A stretch of DNA of 6,408 bases, from assembly GCA_016195765.1 (NCBI GenBank), contig JACPYZ010000099.1, forward strand, positions 1 through 6,408. Reading direction: 5' to 3'. Each line of letters begins with the position of its first letter. Within the stretch, counting starts at the first letter, position 1. This DNA is from Candidatus Curtissbacteria bacterium. Lineage in GTDB: Bacteria; Patescibacteriota; Microgenomatia; Curtissbacterales; GWA2-41-24. Below the pieces are notes generated by a model. It did not search any database. It worked only from the letters and a program-made list of their open reading frames with translations, and had not been told where the DNA came from. Shown in pieces: positions 1 through 5,750 of this stretch. Made by a program: the position numbers and the translations under genes.

Positions 1-359
1 GCAACAACGTCAACTTGCTCAACACGAACTTGCCTTGCAATTTTTGGTTGCAAAATACCATAAGGTCCCGGTTCTAAATTGTCCCAAGCAACAAACTGGC
101 AAAAACTATAATTTTGTTTATTTGATCCAAAACAGGGAACGCAAATGTCTGCGCCGCTTTCGATAAAATCGTCAATCAATTGTTTTGTATCAACCTCGTT
201 TTTGATCGGTAAATAAAAGGCAATCATGCGTGCGTTTTCCAACTCTTCCAAATCTTTGAATTGCGCGCAAATCTTTTGGCTTTTTTGCAAAACTTGCTCG
301 CTACTAAGCTCCAATCGTTTTTCTAAATACTCAGTTCGAATATCGTTTTTATTGTACAT
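1..359 (-). CDS. 5-formyltetrahydrofolate cyclo-ligase (MTHFS), 3' end cut by window
   Basis: Reading the minus strand from the ATG at 359-357 gives 119 complete codons that run off the left edge. The protein begins MYNKNDIRTEYLEKRLELSS. Family features of 5-formyltetrahydrofolate cyclo-ligase (FAU1/YgfA/MTHFS) are visible in order: an N-terminal helix with R-x-x-YLEKR and LS-x-EQV, then S-x-KI (res 27-30), then a strand IAFYLP followed by K-NEVDT (res 53-57), which resembles the substrate and ATP-site segment of the family. A VPCF strand (res 74-77) and the PYGILQP loop (res 99-105, like the family's GI-x-EP) follow. The family converts 5-formyl-THF to 5,10-methenyl-THF with ATP in the cytoplasm. 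The family is usually about 180-200 residues, so roughly 70 residues are missing. No Shine-Dalgarno or clear -10 precedes the ATG. The gene is divergent from the SGNH hydrolase gene across 55 nt. Confidence 0.85.
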   Translation of the reverse strand, partial: MYNKNDIRTEYLEKRLELSSEQVLQKSQKICAQFKDLEELENARMIAFYLPIKNEVDTKQLIDDFIESGADICVPCFGSNKQNYSFCQFVAWDNLEPGPYGILQPKIARQVRVEQVDVV

Positions 360-369
360 ACAAATTCAA

Positions 370-388
370 TTTTTGCCGATTGCAAAAA
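370..388. repeat. Inverted repeat in divergent intergenic region
   Basis: TTTTTGC (370-376) and GCAAAAA (382-388) form a perfect 7-bp inverted repeat around the 5-nt spacer CGATT. It overlaps the proposed -35 of the SGNH gene (380-385) and lies 11 nt upstream of the cyclo-ligase start codon. It could be an operator for a dimeric regulator or a small hairpin in the cyclo-ligase leader. A/T-rich arms make chance occurrence possible. Confidence 0.35.
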
Positions 389-408
389 CGTGATCAACTC
401 AATAACAT
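380..408 (+). promoter_or_regulatory. Candidate promoter for SGNH hydrolase, probably leaderless
   Basis: TTGCAA (380-385), a 17-nt spacer and TAACAT (403-408) each match 4 of 6 consensus positions. Only 6 nt separate the -10 from the ATG at 415, so transcription would begin at or next to the start codon. This agrees with the absence of any Shine-Dalgarno sequence. The DUF59 gene has the same layout. Confidence 0.5.
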
Positions 409-414
409 ATTACA

Positions 415-1488
415 ATGCTGGCAACAATTTGGCCTCACGCAAGTTACTTTCTTAAAGACTTTTCACCCTACATAGTCCTATTAGTATCCTCTTTTTTAAT
501 TCTTGTTTTTGGTAGCTATAAAATTTACAAATCTAACTTTTCCGAAAGGAAGAAAAAGATCTTTTTATCTCTTATATTCACTCTGTTTATTTTTGTTCTC
601 GTCTTCAGTTGCTTCGAAGCTTACTTCCGTTACCGCTACGATGAATCAGACGGTTTAGGGTTTTTAAAGGTGAGCCAAAAATGGCACCAAAGACACGTTC
701 AAATTAATGGGGATTATTTTAGAGATAGAGAATTTGAAGCTAGTAAAAAAGAGGGGGTTTATAGAATTGGTGTTATCGGGGATTCTCTGGCAGAAGGTGA
801 TGGCATTAAAAATGTCCAGAATCGCTTCTCGAACCTTCTAGAAAAAAAGTTAAACGAAGCAGGGTATAGAACAGAAGTTTATAACATTTCAAGAGCAGGT
901 TACGATACAGAAGGTGAGATCGTTATTTATAACAAATACAAATACTTAAACTTCGATCTTATTGTTTGGGAGTATTTTATAAACGACATTCAACCCCAAG
1001 AAGCTTCGACAGGCACTCCAATTATGGTCAAAAACAGCAGAAGGGCAAAAATAGTAGATTTTATTTCGGATAAATCCTTTTTTCTGGACTATTTGTACTG
1101 GCGCTTTTCAAGTGTTTACGACAAAACAATTAATGCACTAAGAAATGCTGATATAGAACAGTACAAAAACCAACAAAGGCTCGCTCAGCACACTCAAGAA
1201 ATCACAAATTTTATTAGTAGCCTCAAAGCAGACAATAAAAAGATTGTGGTGATTATGTTCCCCTCAATCCAATTGCTAAGCCAAAGTTACCCAACATTTA
1301 TAAACGATATAATGCACAAGATTTTTGCAGACAACCAGGTGAATGTTATAGATCTATATGATTCCCTTAAGGACAAAGACCCCAAAAGTCTAAGAGCTAG
1401 CAAATTTGACACTCATCCAAACGAAAGCGTGCACAAACTTGCCAGCGAAAAATTATTCGAGGAAGTAAAAAAGCAAATTCAGCAATAA
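415..1488 (+). CDS. Membrane-anchored SGNH/GDSL-family hydrolase
   Basis: This 357-residue protein has two N-terminal hydrophobic segments (about res 19-38 and 49-66) separated by a basic loop (SERKKK). An SGNH domain follows from about res 115 to the end. Block I is IGDSLAEGDG with the presumed nucleophile Ser124. Block II glycine is in NISRAGYDTEGE (Gly162). Block III is EYFINDIQP (Asn190, Asp191). Block V is FDTHPNE (Asp332, His334), completing a Ser-Asp-His set. Enzymes of this fold hydrolyse or transfer ester-linked acyl groups. The membrane anchor suggests work on envelope glycans or lipids, with the catalytic domain on the far side of the second helix, but the substrate cannot be told from sequence. 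The start is supported by the -10 placed 6 nt upstream. The gene stands alone and converges on the next gene with a 5-nt gap. No intrinsic terminator is visible there. Confidence 0.85.
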   Translation: MLATIWPHASYFLKDFSPYIVLLVSSFLILVFGSYKIYKSNFSERKKKIFLSLIFTLFIFVLVFSCFEAYFRYRYDESDGLGFLKVSQKWHQRHVQINGDYFRDREFEASKKEGVYRIGVIGDSLAEGDGIKNVQNRFSNLLEKKLNEAGYRTEVYNISRAGYDTEGEIVIYNKYKYLNFDLIVWEYFINDIQPQEASTGTPIMVKNSRRAKIVDFISDKSFFLDYLYWRFSSVYDKTINALRNADIEQYKNQQRLAQHTQEITNFISSLKADNKKIVVIMFPSIQLLSQSYPTFINDIMHKIFADNQVNVIDLYDSLKDKDPKSLRASKFDTHPNESVHKLASEKLFEEVKKQIQQ

Positions 1489-1493
1489 TTCAC

Positions 1494-1910
1494 TTATTTT
1501 TTGCGTTTACCACCACTAAGGAGGGTGGGAACGATATATTCAACTACTGCCCATTGAGCGAGCGTTGCAACAACTGCAAATATGGCAACAAATAAATTGC
1601 CAGATATTCCGACGCCAGTTATTCTTTCAAGTTTTTTAATAATCCAAATGCCGACAAAGTTAGCTATAAAATAAAAAACCGCGAATAGTCTTTTATCCTT
1701 AACCTTGACCCCTGCTTTTTTAACAAGAGGTTCAACTGCATATACAGCGAGTGTGAGTAAAAATCCTGCAATTACAGTTGCCATAGGCAAAACAACACGA
1801 TCGTTACCAAGAACGACACCGCCGGCAATCATTTGGGCAAAAATAACAAATAGTAAACTATTAACAACCCAGATGCTTAAAAAAGTAACAGTTTTATTAT
1901 TATTTTCCAT
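1494..1910 (-). CDS. Small four-helix integral membrane protein, function unknown
   Basis: The 138-residue protein has four predicted transmembrane segments: about res 9-31, 41-60 (ending at VEP), 76-92 and 104-126. Short basic loops (VKKAGVKVKDKR, IKKLER) and a Lys/Arg-rich tail (GGKRKK) separate or follow them. By the positive-inside rule both ends and the middle loop would be cytoplasmic. No catalytic motif is seen. The size and topology resemble small phage-holin-like or DUF membrane families often found in Patescibacteria, but I do not recognise a specific family and assign no function. The start is firm: the Shine-Dalgarno AAGGAGGTG sits 5-6 nt before the ATG and an extended -10 lies upstream. 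It is convergent with the SGNH gene and divergent from the DUF59 gene, so it is probably a single-gene unit. Confidence 0.8.
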   Translation of the reverse strand: MENNNKTVTFLSIWVVNSLLFVIFAQMIAGGVVLGNDRVVLPMATVIAGFLLTLAVYAVEPLVKKAGVKVKDKRLFAVFYFIANFVGIWIIKKLERITGVGISGNLFVAIFAVVATLAQWAVVEYIVPTLLSGGKRKK

Positions 1911-1915
1911 TTTTC

Positions 1916-1924
1916 CACCTCCTT
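1916..1924 (-). promoter_or_regulatory. Near-perfect Shine-Dalgarno of the membrane-protein gene
   Basis: On the minus strand this reads AAGGAGGTG, fully complementary to the usual 3' end of 16S rRNA. The ATG starts 5 nt later, at 1910. It fixes the start codon and shows that this organism uses canonical ribosome binding for at least some genes, in contrast to its SD-less neighbours. Confidence 0.85.
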
Positions 1925-1942
1925 TTCATAAGGTCTAAATCC

Positions 1943-1951
1943 ATTCTAGCA
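1943..1951 (-). promoter_or_regulatory. Extended -10 promoter of the membrane-protein gene
   Basis: The minus strand reads TGC then TAGAAT, an extended -10 with a 5/6 match to TATAAT. No good -35 lies 16-18 nt upstream, as is usual for extended -10 promoters. The transcript would start near 1936, giving a leader of about 26 nt that contains the Shine-Dalgarno. Confidence 0.55.
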
Positions 1952-2008
1952 CCATTTCAAATAGCGACGAGAATAGCCGGCAAACGAGCAATTACCGGTA
2001 TTGTTTGT

Positions 2009-2037
2009 TTGACTGGAGGCTCACATTCATGTAAAGT
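2009..2037 (+). promoter_or_regulatory. Candidate promoter for DUF59 gene, probably leaderless
   Basis: TTGACT (2009-2014, 5/6 match), a 17-nt spacer and TAAAGT (2032-2037, 4/6). The -10 ends exactly 6 nt before the ATG at 2044, which places the expected transcription start on the start codon. The only purine-rich stretch (TGGAGG near 2014-2019) is about 25 nt away, too far to act as a Shine-Dalgarno. Confidence 0.55.
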
Positions 2038-2043
2038 GTACGT

Positions 2044-2346
2044 ATGGCCTCTCAAGAGCAAGTGTTTGATAAACTCAAAACCTGTCTTGACCCAGAGCTC
2101 GGAATCAACATTGTAGATTTAGGTTTGATATACGCAGTAAATATCGAAGATTCCCACGTTGGTATTCTGATGACCTTAACAACTCCCGGTTGCCCGCTCG
2201 ATTCTTACTTTGTAAAAGACATTACAGAAAAGTTAAAAACCATAAAAGGCATAACCGATGTTTCTGTGGAACTAACATTTGAACCATCCTGGTCGCCTTC
2301 TAAAATGTCCGAAGAGTCCAAAGACATTATTGGTTTTGTAAACTAA
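2044..2346 (+). CDS. MIP18/DUF59-family iron-sulfur cluster assembly-type protein
   Basis: The 100-residue protein covers a complete MIP18 (DUF59) domain. Visible signatures are LDPELGINIVDLGLIYAV (res 15-32), with the conserved DPE and NIVDLGL, then the MTLTTPGCP strand-loop (res 43-51) containing the conserved Cys50. The VSVELTFEPSW segment and the C-terminal SPSKMSEESK follow; the family usually has PPW-x-P-x-x-MSE, so a Ser replaces the second Pro here. The family includes SufT, PaaD and eukaryotic CIA2, which take part in maturation of Fe-S proteins in the cytoplasm. Which client it serves here is unknown; no suf or mrp gene is in view. It has its own promoter and lies just before the nrd cluster, separated from it by 235 nt with no clear terminator, so some read-through into nrdR is possible. 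Confidence 0.85.
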   Translation: MASQEQVFDKLKTCLDPELGINIVDLGLIYAVNIEDSHVGILMTLTTPGCPLDSYFVKDITEKLKTIKGITDVSVELTFEPSWSPSKMSEESKDIIGFVN

Positions 2347-2355
2347 ATTTTGCTC

Positions 2356-2385
2356 TTTACTTTCGGATTTTCTTCGGGATATAAT
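2356..2385 (+). promoter_or_regulatory. Upstream candidate nrd promoter
   Basis: TTTACT (2356-2361), an 18-nt spacer and a perfect TATAAT (2380-2385). Transcription would start near 2392, upstream of both NrdR boxes. It may be an additional promoter for nrdR-nrdJ. Confidence 0.4.
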
Positions 2386-2413
2386 CACACCTGCTAAGCC
2401 TTTTTTTGACCCC

Positions 2414-2441
2414 TTGACATGGGGTGTATCTAGTGTCTAAT
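2414..2441 (+). promoter_or_regulatory. Main candidate nrdR-nrdJ promoter
   Basis: A perfect TTGACA (2414-2419), a 16-nt spacer and TCTAAT (2436-2441, 5/6). Transcription is expected near 2447. The first NrdR box fills the spacer and touches the -10, and the second begins just after the start point, which is the geometry expected for repression by NrdR. Confidence 0.7.
2421..2436. promoter_or_regulatory. NrdR box 1 (degenerate)
   Basis: The 16-mer GGGGTGTATCTAGTGT matches the NrdR consensus (ACACWATATATWGTGT) at 10 of 16 positions. The right half is nearly perfect and the left half poor. It lies in the promoter spacer, exactly 32 bp upstream of the second box. Confidence 0.55.
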
Positions 2442-2452
2442 CTGGAGTTAGA

Positions 2453-2468
2453 CCACAATATATTGTGC
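2453..2468. promoter_or_regulatory. NrdR box 2 (near-perfect)
   Basis: The core CACAATATATTGTG (2454-2467) is a perfect 14-bp palindrome and matches the NrdR-box consensus at every core position. It sits directly upstream of nrdR and nrdJ and just downstream of the predicted transcription start. NrdR boxes usually occur in pairs about three helical turns apart, as here. Confidence 0.8.
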
Positions 2469-2511
2469 TTTTGGCAAAAAATGAATTTTTCAGACTGCGA
2501 TGCCAAAAGTA
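2466..2511 (+). repeat. Hairpin in nrdR 5' leader
   Basis: CTTTTGGCA (2468-2476) pairs perfectly with TGCCAAAAG (2501-2509), extended by a G-U and a U-A pair. The 24-nt loop itself can fold as AAAAA-TGAA-TTTTT. There is no U-tract after it, so it is not an intrinsic terminator. It abuts NrdR box 2. It may stabilise the leader or be an uncharacterised RNA element. Confidence 0.5.
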
Positions 2512-2581
2512 AATTTTCAAATAAAAGGGCAGCAAAATAAGCAGGGCTTGTTTATGCAAAATAAGGTGAAGGGAAAGCAAA

Positions 2582-3049
2582 GTGATTTGTCCGTTCTGTA
2601 GTTACGAATTGACACGTGTTGTCGATAAACGCGAAAGCCCAAACGGCAAATCGACAAGGAGAAGACGTGAGTGCCAAAAGTGTTCACGACGCTTCACAAC
2701 TTTTGAGCGGGTCGAAACTTTAGATCTTTTAGTCGTCAAAAAAGACGGTAAAAGAGAAGCTTTCGATAGGCTTAAAATTCGTAGCGGAATTGTAAAAGCC
2801 TGCGAAAAGCGACCAGTTAGTTCCGAGCAAATCGAAAAGATCTTGGACGAAATAGAAGCAGATGTTAGGAAAGAAGCAGCAGACGAGATATCGAGTAAGA
2901 AGATGGGGGAGCTGGTAACACAAAAATTAAAGAAGCTTGACGAAGTCGCTTATATTCGTTTCGCAAGTGTCTACAGGCAATTTGCAGACATCAACGATTT
3001 CGAAAAAGAACTTTCAAAGCTATCAAATAAATACAAGAAAAAAAGATAA
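2582..3049 (+). CDS. nrdR: Transcriptional repressor NrdR
   Basis: A 155-residue protein of usual NrdR length. The N-terminal zinc ribbon has Cys3, Cys6, Cys31 and Cys34 (CPFC ... CQKC), followed by the family's RRRRECQKC and RFTTFER stretch used in DNA binding. The ATP-cone domain runs from about res 48 to 140, starting LLVVKKDGKREAFDRLKI. It binds ATP/dATP and sets oligomeric state, so the protein represses ribonucleotide reductase genes when dATP is abundant. The start is the GTG at 2582: it gives the canonical M-x-CPFC N-terminus, with GAAGGG and AGGTGA 8-12 nt upstream as ribosome-binding candidates. Two NrdR boxes upstream imply autoregulation and control of the downstream nrdJ, whose start is 20 nt after this stop codon. 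Confidence 0.95.
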   Translation: MICPFCSYELTRVVDKRESPNGKSTRRRRECQKCSRRFTTFERVETLDLLVVKKDGKREAFDRLKIRSGIVKACEKRPVSSEQIEKILDEIEADVRKEAADEISSKKMGELVTQKLKKLDEVAYIRFASVYRQFADINDFEKELSKLSNKYKKKR

Positions 3050-3069
3050 ATTTTTCTTGAAATAAAAAA

Positions 3070-4878
3070 ATGCAATTAAACAATAAAACATTCAAAGTAG
3101 ATTTAAGAACAGAAAAAAGGGAAAAAGCCAGAAAAATTGGCAGAGCTATCCCTAAAAGCCCAAAAGATTTAATCGAACCTCAGCTTTCCGAAAACGCAGC
3201 TTATATTGCCAAAACTCGTTACGCGTTCCGTAACGAAAAAGGCGAGTCAATCGAAACGCCAAGAGATATGTTTTGGAGAATTGCCTACTATATTGGTGCG
3301 GCAGACAATATTTACCACGACAAAAAAGCTCATCTAAAAACAGCAGGCGATTTTTATCAAATCATGGCTACGCAAAAGTTTATTCCCAACACGCCAACTC
3401 TTGTTAATTCTGGCAAAACTGGCCAGTCTCTTTCTGCCTGTTTTGTACTTCCAGTTGAAGATGATCTAGAGAGCATTTTGGGCACAATGCGCAACATGGC
3501 CATGATTCACAAAATGGGCGGCGGCACGGGCTTTTCTTTTTCAAGATTAAGGCCCAAAGACGACATTATTGGTACAAGCAAAGGTAAAACTACTGGTCCC
3601 GTTGCTTTCTTGCAGGCTTACAACGACGTTACATCTCAAATTCGCCAGGGAGGCGTTCGTAGGGGAGCTAACATGGGCATTCTGCACTACACTCACCCAG
3701 ACATTTTGCGCTTTGCGGTCCATAAAGTAGATGAATTTTCTCTAACCAACTTCAATATTTCAATGACGGTCGATGAAGACTTTATGCATCAGGTCAAAAA
3801 AGACGAAAGCTTCGCAACAGAAGAAGTAGATTTTGACCCGATTGTCGAAGAAGTTAAAGAGGCATACACAATACGCGACTTAGATCTTAAAAACGTTAGG
3901 GTAGAAGAAGCAGTCAGCAAGCTTTACGATCTCTGCCGCGCAACGCAAGAGGGCGAAGGCTACGCCTTAGTAAATCCAAGAACCGGAAAAACAGGAGAAA
4001 AGTTAAACGCCAAAAGAGTTTTTGATCTAATAACCAAACTTGCCTGGCAGTATGGCGACCCCGGCATGATCTTAATCGATCGAGTCAACAAATCACGGGC
4101 AAATCCTACGCCTCAAATTGGTTTAATCGAGGCAACTAATCCTTGCGCCGAACAACCACTTCTTCCTTATGATGCTTGTACCTTAGGTTCAATTAATCTT
4201 TCAAAATTTGTTACAGACAAAAAAGAAATCGATTGGGATGCAATGAAAAAAGTAATCCACACTGCAATTCATTTTCTAGACAATGTTTTGGACATGAATG
4301 AATATCCTGTTCAGGAAATTGCCGAAATGACCATCCTGATTCGCCGCGTAGGGCTAGGTGTCATGGGTTGGGCCGATATGCTTGTCAAAATGGGTATTGG
4401 CTACGATACCAAAGAAGCCTTTGATCTGGGAGAAAAAGTTATGCAATTTGTGCAAAAAGAATCAGATAATGCAAGTGTTGACCTTGCCAAGATTCGCGGC
4501 GTATTTCCAGCCTTTAAAGGTTCTATTTACGACCGTCCAGGTGGCATCAAACCCAGAAATGGCGCCAGAACAACTATTGCCCCAACCGGAACAATATCTT
4601 TACTTGCCGATTGTTCTTCGGGAATAGAACCTCATTTTGCCTTAACTTATGCAAAAAATACTATAGAAGGCAAAAGACTCTTTAACACCAACCCATACTT
4701 CATGGCCGCGTTGAAAGACAGAGGCTTAGATTCCGAAGATATCTTAGCTAAAATTCAGGAAAACCGCGGTTCAATCCAAAACATGGACGAAATGCCTGAA
4801 GATCTCAGAAGCTCGTTTGTAGTAGCTGGGGACATTTCTCCTCTAAACCACGTTAGAATGGCAGCCGTATTGGCTTAG
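3070..4878 (+). CDS. nrdJ: Adenosylcobalamin-dependent (class II) ribonucleotide reductase, N-terminal catalytic part of frameshifted nrdJ
   Basis: The 602 residues hold most of the ten-stranded barrel of a class II reductase, which makes dNTPs using a B12-derived radical. Visible are SACFVLP with Cys124 (reducing Cys), MGGGTGFSFS (from res 149), NPCAEQPLLPYDAC with Asn357, radical Cys359, Glu361 and the second reducing Cys370, and PTGTIS (505-510, substrate phosphate loop). After ISPLNHVRM (to res 597) the family expects about 28 residues containing FQ-x3-DNAVSKT-x-N and then YxLAYELGC. Here the reading frame instead ends at TAG four codons after two alanines, and YWLSYELGCN appears in the next frame from 4868. 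An out-of-frame deletion of about 83 nt explains this. No ATP-cone is present in this chain. There is no Shine-Dalgarno before the ATG; translation probably follows nrdR, 20 nt upstream. It may be a mutation, strain variant or assembly error. Confidence 0.9.
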   Translation: MQLNNKTFKVDLRTEKREKARKIGRAIPKSPKDLIEPQLSENAAYIAKTRYAFRNEKGESIETPRDMFWRIAYYIGAADNIYHDKKAHLKTAGDFYQIMATQKFIPNTPTLVNSGKTGQSLSACFVLPVEDDLESILGTMRNMAMIHKMGGGTGFSFSRLRPKDDIIGTSKGKTTGPVAFLQAYNDVTSQIRQGGVRRGANMGILHYTHPDILRFAVHKVDEFSLTNFNISMTVDEDFMHQVKKDESFATEEVDFDPIVEEVKEAYTIRDLDLKNVRVEEAVSKLYDLCRATQEGEGYALVNPRTGKTGEKLNAKRVFDLITKLAWQYGDPGMILIDRVNKSRANPTPQIGLIEATNPCAEQPLLPYDACTLGSINLSKFVTDKKEIDWDAMKKVIHTAIHFLDNVLDMNEYPVQEIAEMTILIRRVGLGVMGWADMLVKMGIGYDTKEAFDLGEKVMQFVQKESDNASVDLAKIRGVFPAFKGSIYDRPGGIKPRNGARTTIAPTGTISLLADCSSGIEPHFALTYAKNTIEGKRLFNTNPYFMAALKDRGLDSEDILAKIQENRGSIQNMDEMPEDLRSSFVVAGDISPLNHVRMAAVLA

Positions 4879-4880
4879 CT
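4861..4880 (+). other. Break point in nrdJ: frame change with missing conserved segment
   Basis: Frame 1 reads HVRMAA then VLA and stop. Frame 2 carries the continuation YWLSYELGCNMITIYRDGSR from 4868. Between the two, the family's DNAVSKT-containing segment is absent. A +1 shift alone would not restore it, so this is a deletion rather than a simple indel or programmed frameshift. Confidence 0.85.
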
Positions 4881-4885
4881 ACGAG

Positions 4886-5734
4886 TTGGGCTGCAACATG
4901 ATCACAATCTACCGGGACGGTTCCAGGGTCAAGCAAGTTCTCGAAGTTAAAAAAGGTAAATCATATTACGATCAGCTTGCTGGTAAAAAATTCGACCCGG
5001 AAAGCAGCCAAGAAATTCCGGCTCTTCCCCTCAAGAGAAGAACACCGCAAGAAGCCTGGGGTATGCGTGTTCGCAGAAAAGCAGACGTAGGTTGGGTTTA
5101 TACCTCTGTTTTTAGAGATGTCGACAACGCGCCAGTAGAAGTTTTCATCAATATCGGTAAAACTGGCGGTTATGTTGCAGGCGCAGCCGAAGTCACTGGT
5201 CGCTTAGCTTCACGCGCCCTTAAATATGGTGCTAGTCTCGAAGAAATTGCCTCAGACCTTATCGGTATTTCTTGCGGCACACCCTATGGCTTTGGCCCAG
5301 AAAGCGTTCTTTCGGCCTTTGATGCAGTCGGTAAATCTTTAGTGGAAATTGCTAGGGCAAAACAACTTCAACTCCCAATGACCGAAGAAATGGCAGCAAC
5401 AAACGAAGAAATCACCACCCTCCAGATTCCAAACCCAATGCCAGCACCCCTGGTGACACTTAGCAACGGTCACACGAACGGCCATACAAATGGTCACAGC
5501 AATGGGCACACCAATGGTAATAGTAACGGACAATTAACCGTAAGTTCATCAATCAACTTGCCACAAACGGTGACAGAAGGTGCTATTGCTAAAAATCAGC
5601 TAAGTTTGCACGACGAAGACAAAATGTTAGAAACAAAATTCACATCATGCCCAGATTGCGGCAGCCCACTGGTTTATTCTGAAGGTTGCCGAAAATGTAT
5701 CAACGAGACTTGCGGTTGGAGCAAGTGTAGCTAG
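4886..5734 (+). CDS. nrdJ: Class II ribonucleotide reductase, C-terminal part of frameshifted nrdJ (TSCPD and zinc/redox tail)
   Basis: The fragment continues nrdJ in the next frame; the open frame goes back to 4847 and homology to about 4868, so the TTG at 4886 is only the first possible start and has no ribosome-binding site. GCNMITIYRDGSR completes the reductase barrel. Residues about 54-155 match the TSCPD domain typical of NrdJ tails (GWVYTSVFRD, EVFINIGKTGG, VTGRLASRAL, LIGISCG). A low-complexity Asn-Gly-His-Thr linker follows (res 194-215). The tail has CPDCG, GCRKC and CGWSKC (Cys255, 258, 268, 271, 276, 281). Four of these probably bind zinc and the last pair probably passes electrons to the active site; that split is inference. 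The tail is intact and the stop TAG lies 17 nt before the riboswitch. If expressed alone it would lack the active site. Confidence 0.85.
   Translation: MGCNMITIYRDGSRVKQVLEVKKGKSYYDQLAGKKFDPESSQEIPALPLKRRTPQEAWGMRVRRKADVGWVYTSVFRDVDNAPVEVFINIGKTGGYVAGAAEVTGRLASRALKYGASLEEIASDLIGISCGTPYGFGPESVLSAFDAVGKSLVEIARAKQLQLPMTEEMAATNEEITTLQIPNPMPAPLVTLSNGHTNGHTNGHSNGHTNGNSNGQLTVSSSINLPQTVTEGAIAKNQLSLHDEDKMLETKFTSCPDCGSPLVYSEGCRKCINETCGWSKCS
5465..5530 (+). repeat. 12-nt tandem repeat encoding NGHT-type linker in nrdJ
   Basis: About five and a half units of a 12-nt repeat encode N-G-H-(T/S), drifting to N-G-N-S at the end. Synonymous third positions differ between units (aac/aat, ggt/ggc/ggg), so the array is old enough to have diverged in DNA while the protein pattern was kept. 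It joins the TSCPD domain to the Cys-rich tail and is likely a flexible tether. Confidence 0.8.
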
Positions 5735-5750
5735 CAATTTAAAAATTTAA

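Noticed and set aside
1705..1938. Plus-strand open frame opposite the four-helix membrane protein
   Set aside because: It is antisense to a gene with a strong Shine-Dalgarno and helices; its own peptide is low in structure and has no ribosome-binding site.
2391..2410. Run of seven T at 2401-2407 as a terminator of the DUF59 gene
   Set aside because: No stable inverted repeat precedes the T-run, so an intrinsic terminator is not supported.
2448..2581. Cobalamin riboswitch upstream of nrdR
   Set aside because: None of the aptamer core motifs (B12 box, CCCGCAACTG-like loop) occur in this leader; only the 5751-5890 element has them.
2554..2601. Fifteen-codon reading frame starting ATG at 2554 and overlapping the nrdR start
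   Set aside because: It has no ribosome-binding site and its peptide has no leader-peptide character such as runs of regulatory codons. Its frame is different from nrdR, so it cannot be an N-terminal extension.
4358..4627. Alternate-frame open frame inside nrdJ
   Set aside because: The overlapping frame encodes the conserved barrel of ribonucleotide reductase, so this one is a shadow.
4855..4890. Programmed ribosomal frameshift joining the two nrdJ parts
   Set aside because: No slippery heptamer or downstream pseudoknot was seen, and a shift would still leave out about 28 conserved residues.
415..5734. Alternative genetic code (UGA read as glycine, as in Gracilibacteria)
   Set aside because: No conserved domain is interrupted by in-frame TGA, and all genes end properly at TAA or TAG under the standard bacterial code.
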